The notes under the pieces: model-generated
Seen by the model: only the letters and a program-made list of their open reading frames with translations
Databases searched by the model: none
What the model was told of the DNA's origin: nothing
Shown: positions 9,299 to 18,104 of the stretch, piece by piece
Numbering within the stretch: the stretch's first letter is position 1
Layout of the letters: each line of letters starts with the position of its first letter
Origin: an uncultured Blastocatellia bacterium
GTDB lineage: Bacteria > Acidobacteriota > Blastocatellia > Pyrinomonadales > Pyrinomonadaceae
Assembly: GCA_946480785.1 (NCBI GenBank)
Contig: CAMLLD010000088.1
Location: 1-23,189 of the forward strand
Direction: 5' to 3'
Length of the DNA: 23,189 bases
Program-made: the position numbers and the translations under genes

Positions 9299-10066
9299 TT
9301 ACGCGATTGCCTTCTTGCGAAACTGCCTCAGACCAAGCAACAGAAACAGTACGTCGAAAACGAGCAATCCCACCATCACCACGATGATCGGCAGGTGCGG
9401 AAACTGCGGCACGAGCGCGCCGCGCAATCCTTCACTGGCATAGACCAAAGGATTCACCAGCACGATCTTCTGCAGGATGGGAAAGGTTGCGAGTGCGCTC
9501 CACGGATAATAAGTGCAGCCGAAGAAGATCATCGGCGTCAGCACGAGGCTGAACATCAAACCGATCTTCGTCTGGTCGATGCTGCAACCGAGCGCGAGTC
9601 CGCCGCACGCGGACAACAACGCGACGAGTATCGTGATCCCGATGAACACCGCGGGTGAGGGTAGGTTCAATTCCACGGGCCGCAACAACAGCCACGCCGC
9701 TGGTATCACCATCAGTCCCGCCACCGTCGCTTGCGCTGCGCCGAAGAAAACTTTTTCGATTGCAAGCCAGGAGTTTTCAATCGGTGCGAGCAGTCGATCT
9801 TCGATCTCGTGCGTGAACTGAAACTCGGACACCAGAGGCATCGCCACGGCCCACACGCCCGTGAAGATCATGCTGATGGCCATGATGCCCGGTAGCAACA
9901 GGCTTTTGTAAATCGCGGGCATGTAGCCGCTCGACACCATCACGCGCCCGAAGATAAAGACAAACATCATCGGCTGCAGAAAGGTTTGTAGCAGGATCGT
10001 GATGAAGTTGCGCCGCGCGACGTGAGCATCACGCGCGAGCAGCGCGAAGAAAGTTTTCCAGTTCAT
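9299..10066 (-). CDS. ABC-2 type transporter permease
   Basis: 255 aa integral membrane protein with about six hydrophobic helices, of the DrrB/NodJ-like ABC-2 family. The conserved region around PMIFFGCTYYPWSALATFPILQ and the NPLVYASEGLRGAL segment before the last helix are typical. The ATG overlaps the stop of the ATPase gene (10063-10066, ATGA), so both halves of one exporter are translationally coupled. The substrate (lipid, polysaccharide or small molecule) cannot be read from sequence. Confidence 0.92.
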   Translation of the reverse strand: MNWKTFFALLARDAHVARRNFITILLQTFLQPMMFVFIFGRVMVSSGYMPAIYKSLLLPGIMAISMIFTGVWAVAMPLVSEFQFTHEIEDRLLAPIENSWLAIEKVFFGAAQATVAGLMVIPAAWLLLRPVELNLPSPAVFIGITILVALLSACGGLALGCSIDQTKIGLMFSLVLTPMIFFGCTYYPWSALATFPILQKIVLVNPLVYASEGLRGALVPQFPHLPIIVVMVGLLVFDVLFLLLGLRQFRKKAIA

Positions 10067-11118
10067 TCACGCAGACTCCGTCCGGTGTGGTGCAGGAACA
10101 GGTTTTCGAGGCTCGGCTCCGAGATGTGTACGTCTGACAGTTCGACCGAGCAGCCCACGGCGAGGTTCGCGATCTCGGAAACGAGTGAACCACCGCGGTC
10201 GGCGTAAACATCCGCCTTGTTATCGGCGTCCCTGTCAGCGTTGACGCGCACCTCTCTGACTCCCGCCAATAGATTCAGCCGTTCAAACAACTCGGGCGAA
10301 TGGCGTCCGAAGCGAACGCGCAGCAGATAACCGCCGGGCACGGAAGCCTTCAACTCCGACGGCGTGCCGAGCGCGATGTTGCGCCCGTGATCGATGATGG
10401 CGAGACGCTGGCAGAGCGCGTCGGCCTCTTCCATGTTGTGCGTCGTCAGGAGAATCGTCTTGCCGCTCTGGTTGTATTCGCGAATGATCTCCCACAGCAG
10501 CAGGCGCGTTTGCGGATCGAGTCCCGCGCTCGGTTCGTCGAGGAAGAGCACTTGCGGATCGTGCATCATCGCGCGCGCGATCGAGAGGCGTTGCATCATG
10601 CCGCCCGAGAAGCCACGTGCTAATTGATCTGCGCGGTCGGTTAACTTGAAACGCTCGAGCAATTCGGCGGCGCGAGTGGAACGCGTTTGCGAATCGATAC
10701 CGAAGTACGCGCCGTGAAAGAGCAGTATCTCGCGCGCAGTGAGCGTGAAGTCGAGATTGGGCCGTTGGCCCACGACGCCGATCAGTCGCTTCACTTCGAC
10801 CTGTTGCGCCCACACGTCGTGGTTGCCGATCCATGCCTGGCCGCTTGTTGGTCGCACGCGTGTCGTGAGAATGCCGACTGTGGTCGACTTGCCTGCGCCG
10901 TTTGGACCAAGCAGTCCGAAGATCTCTCCCGGACGGACATCGAGCGACAGACCGTCGAGCGCGACGACTTCGCGCGCGGGTTGGGCCTTGGCGGTTGCGC
11001 CGTTTTGCTTCTTCTTATTTCGCCACGCCGCAAGTCCGCGACCGGCCGCGCGTGGCGGCGGCGACGAGTAGACCTTGCGCAGGTCTCGTGTGCGAATAGC
11101 AGCTAGTGTCGTGTTCAT
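10063..11118 (-). CDS. ABC transporter ATP-binding protein (DrrA-like)
   Basis: 351 aa ATPase that powers the downstream permease. Walker A is GPNGAGKST (about 71-79), the signature is FSGGMMQRLSIARAM, Walker B is VLFLDEPSAGLDP, and the H-loop is LLTTHNMEEAD. A C-terminal extension of about 90 residues (after GTPSELK) is typical of DrrA-like subunits. Between the first two strands there is an insertion of about 30 residues rich in Pro, Ala, Arg and Lys (PPPRAAGRGLAAWRNKKK, then a Gln/Ala stretch), where most relatives have a few residues. The start ATG lies in the last unit of a tandem repeat and has no Shine-Dalgarno site; it overlaps the TGA of a six-codon mini-ORF. Read-through or reinitiation from the TauD-like gene upstream is likely. 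Confidence 0.93.
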   Translation of the reverse strand: MNTTLAAIRTRDLRKVYSSPPPRAAGRGLAAWRNKKKQNGATAKAQPAREVVALDGLSLDVRPGEIFGLLGPNGAGKSTTVGILTTRVRPTSGQAWIGNHDVWAQQVEVKRLIGVVGQRPNLDFTLTAREILLFHGAYFGIDSQTRSTRAAELLERFKLTDRADQLARGFSGGMMQRLSIARAMMHDPQVLFLDEPSAGLDPQTRLLLWEIIREYNQSGKTILLTTHNMEEADALCQRLAIIDHGRNIALGTPSELKASVPGGYLLRVRFGRHSPELFERLNLLAGVREVRVNADRDADNKADVYADRGGSLVSEIANLAVGCSVELSDVHISEPSLENLFLHHTGRSLRE

Positions 11119-11206
11119 GCGTCAGACGTGTTCATTCGTCGAACGTGTTATGTGTGGAACGTGTTCATTCGTCGAACGTCGCGTCAAACGGGTTCATGCG
11201 TCGAAC
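11111..11206. repeat. Degenerate 17-bp tandem repeat across the TauD-ABC gene junction
   Basis: Read on the minus strand, the unit is GTTCGACGAATGAACAC. Plus-strand units are 11111-11127, 11128-11144 and 11161-11177 (the latter two identical), 11145-11160 (degenerate), 11178-11189 (shortened) and 11190-11206. Each full unit carries a short dyad, GTTC ... GAAC, and an ATGAAC. The first unit on the minus strand holds the TGA of the dioxygenase gene and the last holds the ATG of the ATPase gene, so the repeats appear to have arisen by duplication of the gene junction. Confidence 0.85.
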
Positions 11207-12261
11207 GGAATGGTTGGCTGCGCTCCCGGTACGTTCACGCCGCCCCGATCCCCTGGTGTCACCGAGCCGAATCGTTCAGCGAAGACTTCCGGCAAAGGGC
11301 GCGCGTTTGGCGGCGCCAGCCACAGCCGCAAGAGATGCCGTTTGCGCTCGGGCTCGGGAAAATCTTCGAACGCTGTGCGGTCGTGCAGAATCGTGTGATT
11401 GTGTACGAGTTGAATATCGCCGGGTTCGAGTTCCATAAGCAAGTGCAGCTTCGGATCGTTTGCCAGTTCGTCGAAGAGGTCGAGCGCCTCGACTTGTTGT
11501 GGCGTAAGCGGCGGCACGTCGGGAAACCGCCGGGCCGACTCGATGTACTGTCGTTGATAGATCGCGGAGACCAGTCCTTCGTGATAGTTGAAAACAGGAA
11601 TGTTGAAATACGGTTTGCTGCCGGCTGGGGTTTCGCCGCGGCGGTCCGTTTCGATCGGCTGCATTAGAACCTTGAGCAGATCGGGCCTTCTCCTACGCAT
11701 TTCATTGAAGATAGTCGTCGACGAAACCAGACTCGACAGTCCACCGGATTTCGCAGTGCGCAAACACATCAGCCCCACGACATCACAAGAGTCCGTATGA
11801 AACGTTTGCCGTTCGCGCGTCTGGTAAATGCGTGTATTCGGATCGTCACTCGACTTGCCTAAATCTCTAACATGCCCGAGCAGATGCCCCATCGCATTCT
11901 GCATCCTCAGCGCCCCAAGCTGACCCCCAATCACCAGAAACGCAATCGCCGCCTCCCTCTTGGTCCAACCTTCAACCGGCAATCCTTTGATCACCACAAA
12001 CCCACGCCCCCACAGCACCTCCTCCCTCACCCCCCTCAACCTCGCCCCGAGCGTCGGCAGCGAAACATCACTCTTCGTGAAAACATCACTTGTTGTGACG
12101 AGACCCTTCGCCGCGCTCGCCCTCAACTCTTCAATTTCATCCTCCGCCAACCGCTTCACCCACTCCTTGCATTCCACCAACTCCGGTCCATACCACACCG
12201 ACCGGTCGTGCACAGGCGGCGGTAAAATAGCATCACTTCGATCTGCGTCAATAATCTTCAC
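11194..12261 (-). CDS. TauD/TfdA-family Fe(II)/2-oxoglutarate dioxygenase
   Basis: 355 aa. The iron-binding triad is visible: His155 and Asp157 in FHTDSCD, and a distal His at 293 in HNHTILHDR. The 2-oxoglutarate-binding arginine is Arg308 or Arg312 in RHLLRLWLA. These enzymes hydroxylate small molecules (taurine, 2,4-D, carnitine precursors, natural-product intermediates); the substrate is unknown here. The start is GTG (12259-12261), with only a weak AGAGAAAA upstream. The gene precedes the ABC exporter genes on the same strand, so it may modify what the exporter handles, which is inference. The long C-terminal tail (after about 320) is unusual but continuous. The stop is in the tandem repeat. 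Confidence 0.9.
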   Translation of the reverse strand: MKIIDADRSDAILPPPVHDRSVWYGPELVECKEWVKRLAEDEIEELRASAAKGLVTTSDVFTKSDVSLPTLGARLRGVREEVLWGRGFVVIKGLPVEGWTKREAAIAFLVIGGQLGALRMQNAMGHLLGHVRDLGKSSDDPNTRIYQTRERQTFHTDSCDVVGLMCLRTAKSGGLSSLVSSTTIFNEMRRRRPDLLKVLMQPIETDRRGETPAGSKPYFNIPVFNYHEGLVSAIYQRQYIESARRFPDVPPLTPQQVEALDLFDELANDPKLHLLMELEPGDIQLVHNHTILHDRTAFEDFPEPERKRHLLRLWLAPPNARPLPEVFAERFGSVTPGDRGGVNVPGAQPTIPFDA

Positions 12262-12315
12262 GAGTTTTCTCTAAAGCGATTCGTGCTATCTACGTGTGCC
12301 GTTGTTCTCGTCAGA

Positions 12316-14295
12316 TTACAGTATTTGGAAACCAATGTTCCGAAGGTACTCGTATGTCGAATCATAAAATCGAGCTGATCTAGTGGCATCCGTAACGTCA
12401 CCCTCCGGCACGACGATGACCATACCCTGTCGGGCACGCGTAAGAAGGACACGGTAGGCGTTCTTCAAATACAGCTGGCGCTGAGGGACATTTATATGCA
12501 TCCAACGTGAGCCATGGAATTTCCAATGTTGCCAGCCATCATTTGAATAACGAAAGTCAGCATCCCAGGTTATGCACACCCAATCTAACTCGAGGCCTTG
12601 AATAGAAAATTCTGTTGCGACATCTTCCAGATAGTAAGACGAGCGCACGTCATCTTTATCACTTAAGAACCAATCAATTGGATTTACAGGGCTTCTTACG
12701 TCAATCGCATGCGGCTTTAGACGTTCGGCCTGAGAGGACACAACGATCCCATAACGTTCGGATCCTCGTGCTTGCGTTCGTAGCCACTGCTTTGCCGCAT
12801 TTATGTCTCGTGTGATAAGTATCGGATAGTTCCGGCTGAGTTGAGCTAACGTCTGACGTGCACCTTCTGTGTCGAGATCGAGAAGTTGCTTTACGAGTTG
12901 AGAAACATTCTCCGCTCGGAAGGAGCGCATTGAAACGGCAAGGTGCAGGTTGTCATTGATTCTTACGTGAGACCGGGCGCTAAGATCCTGTAGGACCTTT
13001 CCCGCTCCGTACTCCGCGTCCGTAAGTTGTGATGAAATGAAAACTCGCCAATCCGGAAAAGAGCGATTTAACGCCTGAATCCACTCACTTATGCCAGCTT
13101 CTCCGGTGTTGATTTCTTGACCGCCACCGACTAGACAGACGATCACTGCCCAGTCCGGATGACGATCCATACAGGAAATCAAAAACTCCGGCTCGGATAG
13201 GTTAAAGTCAGCGACATTCTTCTTGCGAAGCATGAAACTCGAGGTCTGTTGTAGTGTCCACGCCCGTTGAGCTTCATCAAACAGCGCGACGTGTTCAATC
13301 GGCGGCCGATGTGGATCTCTAAGACATTCGTCACGAAAGTGATGGACGTTTTGAATGAATGAACTGACTCTCCGTCGGGCTTCACCTTTCGAGATAGTTT
13401 CGCCTCGTTCTTTTGCAGTTGCGACGTGATCTCGCGCCAACGCTTCGCGAAGGATCGCCACCAGTGGTCCATTTCCGGAAAGAAACACACTATGAAGGCC
13501 ATCTTCTGGGTTGCGATGCTTGTTTGCGGTGTTGAGGCCGACTAATGTCTTGCCAGCGCCAGGAACTCCCGTGACAAAGCAGATAGATTTGAAACCTCCG
13601 ACACGGGACCCGTCAATGATCTCGTCAATTGTGTCTGTTGTTCGAGTAATGTCAGGTTTGTCTGCTTCATGGCGCGTGATGTCATCAACGGTATGGCCGC
13701 TATAGAGTGCCAATGCAGCTTCAATGATTGTAGGAGTCGGGTGATAGCGGCCGTGCTCCCATGCATATTCATCTACATTAGGTTGCCCGGCAGCGAAGCG
13801 TAACACTTCCTCGATCACGAGAGGCAGCTGCGGAACTGTGCTGCGGATTGCGGTAAGCAGTTGGTCATTTGGAGAGCTTGTGAAAACAATCGGAGTGACA
13901 AGGCGTGATGATGTAGCAACTAAGACAGGAGCAATCACGCAATTGGAGCTAGCGTCATGGAAATTCTTCAAATCGAGGCAATAGTCGGTGACCTGATCTA
14001 AAGCTGCTCTCGTAAAATGAGTTTCATGCACTTTGAATTCGATGACAAAGATTACCGGGCCGATCAATAGAACCACGTCAATTCGCTTACCCATCCGTGG
14101 GATGGCGTATTCGAAATAAATGCGTCCCTTTCGGTTGATCAGAACACGTTTGAGAATACTGATCTGCTCAACCCACGCATCTAGCTGGGTTTGATCAAGG
14201 TTGCGCGCATGTGCCTGCGTCAAATTGCCTATGATCTCATTAGGACTAGCAGTCAAGAAATTAGCTATTGAGGAGGAGTGGTAGGCTCGATGCAT
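12316..14295 (-). CDS. Nuclease-helicase protein (PD-(D/E)XK-like N-terminus plus DUF2075-type helicase)
   Basis: 659 aa. The N-terminal part has a restriction-endonuclease-like pattern: Glu62, Asp73 in [10 protein letters not shown], and Glu86-x-Lys88 in VIEFKV. The helicase part has Walker A GVPGAGKT (243-250), Walker B ALFDEAQ (DEAQ 340-343), and a motif VI-like [11 protein letters not shown] near residue 620. This combination matches DUF2075 / Schlafen-group helicases; such proteins occur in mobile and defence contexts, so an anti-phage or DNA-processing role is possible but unproven. Base composition is lower than neighbours (24/60 GC at 12601-12660 and 27/60 at 13921-13980, against 34/60 at 10681-10740), suggesting transfer. 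It stands alone, with no methylase, integrase or toxin beside it. Confidence 0.85.
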   Translation of the reverse strand: MHRAYHSSSIANFLTASPNEIIGNLTQAHARNLDQTQLDAWVEQISILKRVLINRKGRIYFEYAIPRMGKRIDVVLLIGPVIFVIEFKVHETHFTRAALDQVTDYCLDLKNFHDASSNCVIAPVLVATSSRLVTPIVFTSSPNDQLLTAIRSTVPQLPLVIEEVLRFAAGQPNVDEYAWEHGRYHPTPTIIEAALALYSGHTVDDITRHEADKPDITRTTDTIDEIIDGSRVGGFKSICFVTGVPGAGKTLVGLNTANKHRNPEDGLHSVFLSGNGPLVAILREALARDHVATAKERGETISKGEARRRVSSFIQNVHHFRDECLRDPHRPPIEHVALFDEAQRAWTLQQTSSFMLRKKNVADFNLSEPEFLISCMDRHPDWAVIVCLVGGGQEINTGEAGISEWIQALNRSFPDWRVFISSQLTDAEYGAGKVLQDLSARSHVRINDNLHLAVSMRSFRAENVSQLVKQLLDLDTEGARQTLAQLSRNYPILITRDINAAKQWLRTQARGSERYGIVVSSQAERLKPHAIDVRSPVNPIDWFLSDKDDVRSSYYLEDVATEFSIQGLELDWVCITWDADFRYSNDGWQHWKFHGSRWMHINVPQRQLYLKNAYRVLLTRARQGMVIVVPEGDVTDATRSARFYDSTYEYLRNIGFQIL

Positions 14296-14431
14296 GGACT
14301 TCTAAAGAGACCGTGGGAGTAGGTTGGAAGAACAAACGAATACTAGCTTAAGTATGCGGGTGGTTCTAGTAATAGCGACCCTCTGTCCGAGTTGTAGAGA
14401 TCTCATCGTTCAGGAATCCTTGTTTTTGATT

Positions 14432-17071
14432 TCATCCTCCATTCGTCAGCTCGCCCAATAACTCCAGCAGCTTGTCATAATCAACCGGCTTCACTAGATG
14501 CCCGTTGAATCCGGCCTCCTGCGATTTGCGGCGGTCGGATTCCTGGCCCCAGCCGGTTAGGGCGATCATGAGGATGGCTTTACCCCAGGGCTGTTCGCGG
14601 ATGCGGCGACAGACTTCGTGGCCGTCAAGTTTCGGGAGGCCGATGTCCAATAACATCACGTCCGGACGATGTTTCTCAGCGGCTTCGACCGCTTCCACGC
14701 CGTCGTGAGCGACGTAGGTCTGGTTGCCGGTGAGTTCCAACAGCATCGACAGTGAGTCAGCGGAGTCGCGGTTATCGTCGACGATCAAGACCCGGCGTGG
14801 GAGCTGCGATTCCTCACCAGGTTGCGACTCGCCATTAGACTGCGATCCGTCTGATCCAGCGTGGCCAGAGCGCACGAGCACCGGCAAGCGCACCACAAAC
14901 TCACTACCCAATCCTTCACCCGCACTCCGCGGCTCGATCGAGCCACCGTGCATCTCCACCAGACGCTTCACCAACGTCAAACCAATCCCCAACCCGCCCT
15001 GCGACTGATCCGACGTCTTATCAACCTGCATGAACATGTCAAAAATACTGTCGAGCTTGTCCGCGGGTATGCCGGCGCCGTTGTCTTTCACAGTCACAAT
15101 GACCTCACTATCAAAGAGCGAAGCACGCAGCGCGATGGCTCCCTCCGGCCCCGTGTACTTCGCACTATTATTCAGCAGGTTGCCAAACACCTGCGCCAGG
15201 CGCGCGCGGTCCGCATACAAGTAAATCGGCTCCTGCGGCAACTCAATCACCAGCTCATGTCCCGCCGCATCGAGCAGCGGACGCGCCACTTCCACCGCCT
15301 GCTCGATCACCGACGAAAGCTCGACTTCACTCCGCCGCAATTCAAGCCGATCGTGCGTGATGCGATTCAAGTCAAGCAGGTCGTCAACCAGCCGGACCAT
15401 CTGGTCCAACTGGCGCTCGATCGTCTCGTGCGCGCGCTGCAAAACTTCACCGTCGCCTTTCGACCGCTTCAAAACTTCCAGCATGTTGCTCATCGGCGCG
15501 AGGGGATTCCGCAGCTCGTGCGCCAGCGTCGCCAAAAACTCATTCTTACGCTGATCGGCCGCCGACAGGTCCGTCGCCAACCGGCGCAAATTATCTTCGA
15601 GCCGCTTTCGTTCCGTGACGTCCTGGCTGACGGTGGCAAAACCAAGCGCGTGCCCGGCTTCGTCTTTCAGCAGCAGCACCTTGTAAGCCATCCAACGAGC
15701 CGCGCCCGTCTTGAAGTGGCGAAAACGAACCTCAACCTCGCCGTGCCCGGTTTCAAGCACGCGCGGAAAGAACTCGTTCATCATCCGCGGCCGATCTTCA
15801 GGAAAGAAGAAATCCTCAACCGCCGTCGTGCGCGCCTCTTCGACGCTCTCCAACCCAACCAGTTGCAAACCCGCGCGGTTGATGAAGAAGGGAATACCGT
15901 TCAGGTCACACATGCCGATGAAGTCGGTACTGTTCTCAATGACGGTGACGAAGTTCTGGCGCTCGCGTTCGATGCGCCGGCGTTCGGTCACATCACGCGC
16001 GATCTTCGAAGCGCCAACCACGGTTCCCGAGTCGTCTTTGATCGGTGAGATGGTAAGAGAAACGGTGAGGCGCTGTCCGTCACGCCGCACGCGCTCGGTC
16101 TCGAAATGCTCGAGCCTTTGTCCGGCGCGCAACCGCGCGATGATCTGATCCTCTTCAGCCATTCGCTCAGGCGGAATCACGAGCGAGATGTGCTTGCCGA
16201 CAGCCTCTTCGGCGGTGTAACCGAAGAGCCGTTCAGCCGCCGCGTTCCAGCTTTGAATAATCCCGTCGAGCGACTTGCTGATGATCGCGTCGTTTGACGA
16301 CTCAACGATCGCCGCCAGCAACCGCGCGGTCAGCAGTTGTTCGGCTTTGCGCTGCTCGATGAGACGCTGCGCCGTAACGTCGCGAAAGATCAACACGCAA
16401 CCGGAAACGAATCCGGCTTCGTTGCGAATGGGCGCCGCACTGTCGTCGATGGGACACTCGCCGCCGTCTTTCCTGATCAGCACGGTGTGGTTTGCGAGTC
16501 CGACGACAACGCCTTCGCGCAACGCTCGTGTCGCCGGGTTCTCAACCGGCGCACGCGTGACTTCGTTGACGATCTTGAACACGCGATCGAGCGGCTGGCC
16601 CAACGCTTCGGTGTGTGACCAACCGGTCAACGACTCAGCGACTTCGTTGAAATAAGTGACGCAGCCTCTCGTGTCAGTGGTAATGACGGCGTCGCCGATG
16701 CTGCGCAGCGTGACTCGGAAAACTTCGCGGCGCTCATTCACTCGTGACTGCGCCACGCGCGCCGCTTCGCCGAAAACGATGATCAGTCCGCACGTGAAAA
16801 CGTAAGCGACTAATCCCGCGATGTTCGCGGCGTCGGCGAAATCAAAACCGAAGCGCGGCGGAATAAAAAGATAGTGACACGCTATGTATCCGATTACAGC
16901 GACCGGAATAGCCACCCGATAACCACCGACCCACACCGCGGCCGCCACCGCGCCGAAGAGCGTGACGAGCGGCAGCGTGTCGCCCATCAGCGGGTCGAGT
17001 GCCCACCGCACCAGCACGGCCAGGACGACCGCTGCGAGTCCGATCGCGTATGGTTTTAGCGAGGAGCGCAC
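14432..17071 (-). CDS. Membrane hybrid sensor histidine kinase (DUF4118, PAS x3, HisKA, HATPase, REC)
   Basis: About 879 aa. The N-terminus has four hydrophobic helices of the KdpD-like DUF4118 type. Three PAS domains follow (about 120-235, 250-365, 370-490; e.g. SIGDAVITTDTRG, SSNDAIISKSLDG, NSTDFIGMCDLNG). The phospho-accepting histidine is His518 in LAHELRNPLAP. The ATPase domain has an N box around FGNLLNNSAKYT and G boxes in DNGAGIP and GGLGIGL. A C-terminal receiver domain has Asp809 in MLLDIGLPKLDG. I choose GTG at 17071 because CAGGGA lies 6 nt upstream; a TTG two codons earlier sits directly on that site. It has no separate cognate regulator; the divergent ECF sigma operon is the closest regulatory partner. 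The signal is unknown. Confidence 0.92.
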   Translation of the reverse strand: MRSSLKPYAIGLAAVVLAVLVRWALDPLMGDTLPLVTLFGAVAAAVWVGGYRVAIPVAVIGYIACHYLFIPPRFGFDFADAANIAGLVAYVFTCGLIIVFGEAARVAQSRVNERREVFRVTLRSIGDAVITTDTRGCVTYFNEVAESLTGWSHTEALGQPLDRVFKIVNEVTRAPVENPATRALREGVVVGLANHTVLIRKDGGECPIDDSAAPIRNEAGFVSGCVLIFRDVTAQRLIEQRKAEQLLTARLLAAIVESSNDAIISKSLDGIIQSWNAAAERLFGYTAEEAVGKHISLVIPPERMAEEDQIIARLRAGQRLEHFETERVRRDGQRLTVSLTISPIKDDSGTVVGASKIARDVTERRRIERERQNFVTVIENSTDFIGMCDLNGIPFFINRAGLQLVGLESVEEARTTAVEDFFFPEDRPRMMNEFFPRVLETGHGEVEVRFRHFKTGAARWMAYKVLLLKDEAGHALGFATVSQDVTERKRLEDNLRRLATDLSAADQRKNEFLATLAHELRNPLAPMSNMLEVLKRSKGDGEVLQRAHETIERQLDQMVRLVDDLLDLNRITHDRLELRRSEVELSSVIEQAVEVARPLLDAAGHELVIELPQEPIYLYADRARLAQVFGNLLNNSAKYTGPEGAIALRASLFDSEVIVTVKDNGAGIPADKLDSIFDMFMQVDKTSDQSQGGLGIGLTLVKRLVEMHGGSIEPRSAGEGLGSEFVVRLPVLVRSGHAGSDGSQSNGESQPGEESQLPRRVLIVDDNRDSADSLSMLLELTGNQTYVAHDGVEAVEAAEKHRPDVMLLDIGLPKLDGHEVCRRIREQPWGKAILMIALTGWGQESDRRKSQEAGFNGHLVKPVDYDKLLELLGELTNGG

Positions 17072-17171
17072 CTGCAATCCCTGAAAATAATCTACCGCAA
17101 AACTGATCTAACTTTTTGCTCGTACGAGGTATCTATATCACTGAACGACTGCGAATTGCACCGGAGTATCG

Positions 17172-17720
17172 ATGACGCCGCCTGAATCGCCTGACGAACT
17201 GCTCGTACTCGGGGCAATTCTCGGCAACCTCGACGCTTTCGAACAGTTGGTGGTGCGTTATCGTCCAGCGGTCGTGCGGCTCGCGCGTACGATCGTCGGC
17301 CCCGACGATGCGGAAGACGTCGCGCAGGACTCGCTGCTGCTCGCGTTCAAAGCGCTGCCGGCAATCGAAGAGCCGCGCAAGTTTCCCGCATGGTTGTCGG
17401 CGATAACTCGCAATCGAGCGTTGCGTTTTAGCAAAAGTGAAACGACTCGTTCAAGTAAACGCGTGCCGCTGGACGAGGCACTGCTCGAGAAGATCGAAGC
17501 CCTCGCGAAACCGCTCGCGGAAAAGGAACGCGATGAAGCGATGATTGAAGCGATGGAGAGTTTGCCGGCTGATTACGCGCTGCCTTTGAAGTTGCGCTTT
17601 CTCGACGAGATGCCGCTCGACCGCATCGCCGCATTCATGGGTGTGCCGTTGTCTACGGTGAAGTGGCGCATTCATCACGGCAAAAAACTGTTGCGGGCCA
17701 AGATCGAGTCAACGAACTAA
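17172..17720 (+). CDS. ECF-type RNA polymerase sigma factor
   Basis: 182 aa. Region 2 is at about residues 20-90 (AFEQLVVRYRPAVVRLARTI, DAEDVAQDSLLLAFKAL, FPAWLSAITRNRA) and region 4 at about 125-178 (MESLPADYALPLKLRFLDEM, then an HTH ending STVKWRIHHGKKLL). The ATG has CCGGAG 5 nt upstream. It is the first gene of a short operon with two related small genes and faces the histidine kinase across a 100-nt divergent region. No obvious anti-sigma gene with a membrane helix or zinc motif follows, which is unusual for ECF genes of this kind. Confidence 0.92.
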   Translation: MTPPESPDELLVLGAILGNLDAFEQLVVRYRPAVVRLARTIVGPDDAEDVAQDSLLLAFKALPAIEEPRKFPAWLSAITRNRALRFSKSETTRSSKRVPLDEALLEKIEALAKPLAEKERDEAMIEAMESLPADYALPLKLRFLDEMPLDRIAAFMGVPLSTVKWRIHHGKKLLRAKIESTN

Positions 17721-17736
17721 TAACAGGAGTACCAAA

Positions 17737-18087
17737 ATGGAAAGAGAAACAGTGAAACTGCTCAACGTCTTGCGACGAATCGCACGGGCGGCCGGTTACG
17801 CCGCCTGGACCAGAGCGGGAGCGGACGCGACGCAATTCTGCGTAGCGCAATACAACCGCGTTCTCGCTCGACTTTCAGAACTCGAACCGGCGATTAAGCC
17901 GTTGTTCGCGCCTTTGAATGATTCGGCGTCGCCGGAAGTGAACCGCATCGCCGCGCGCGAGCTACTCGCTTACTTCGAGGCGGAGGACCCCGAGTTTGTG
18001 CCCTTCGATCCGCTGAATTTCAAACGCGGCTGTGGACGGCGCAAAGCGCGCATCCGCTGGGCGCCATTCTCGCTGACTTGCGACTAA
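17737..18087 (+). CDS. Conserved protein of unknown function, first copy of a tandem pair
   Basis: 116 aa, soluble, with no signal peptide or membrane helix. I do not recognise the family. The N-terminal 80 residues match the next gene closely: both start MERE, contain NVLRR, and share the nine-residue block QYNRVLARL preceded by a Cys-Val. The C-terminal part differs and is basic with two Cys (RGCGRRKARIRW). The ribosome site ACAGGAGTACC lies just upstream, and the start is 16 nt after the sigma stop. Co-transcription with the ECF sigma gene suggests a regulatory partner, possibly a soluble anti-sigma or adaptor; this is only a hypothesis. Confidence 0.8.
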   Translation: MERETVKLLNVLRRIARAAGYAAWTRAGADATQFCVAQYNRVLARLSELEPAIKPLFAPLNDSASPEVNRIAARELLAYFEAEDPEFVPFDPLNFKRGCGRRKARIRWAPFSLTCD

Positions 18088-18104
18088 TTCGAACGGGAGT
18101 AGCT

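Noticed and set aside
11111..11206. CRISPR-like array
   Set aside because: Units are directly adjacent without unique spacers, and no cas genes are near.
12262..14431. Integrated element with flanking direct repeats around the nuclease-helicase gene
   Set aside because: I found no integrase, transposase, tRNA or convincing direct repeats at its edges; only the base composition hints at transfer.
14861..16048. 395-codon open frame antisense to the histidine kinase
   Set aside because: It is a shadow of a high-GC coding strand: His/Arg/Gln-rich, without a domain pattern, and opposite well-conserved PAS, HisKA and ATPase motifs.
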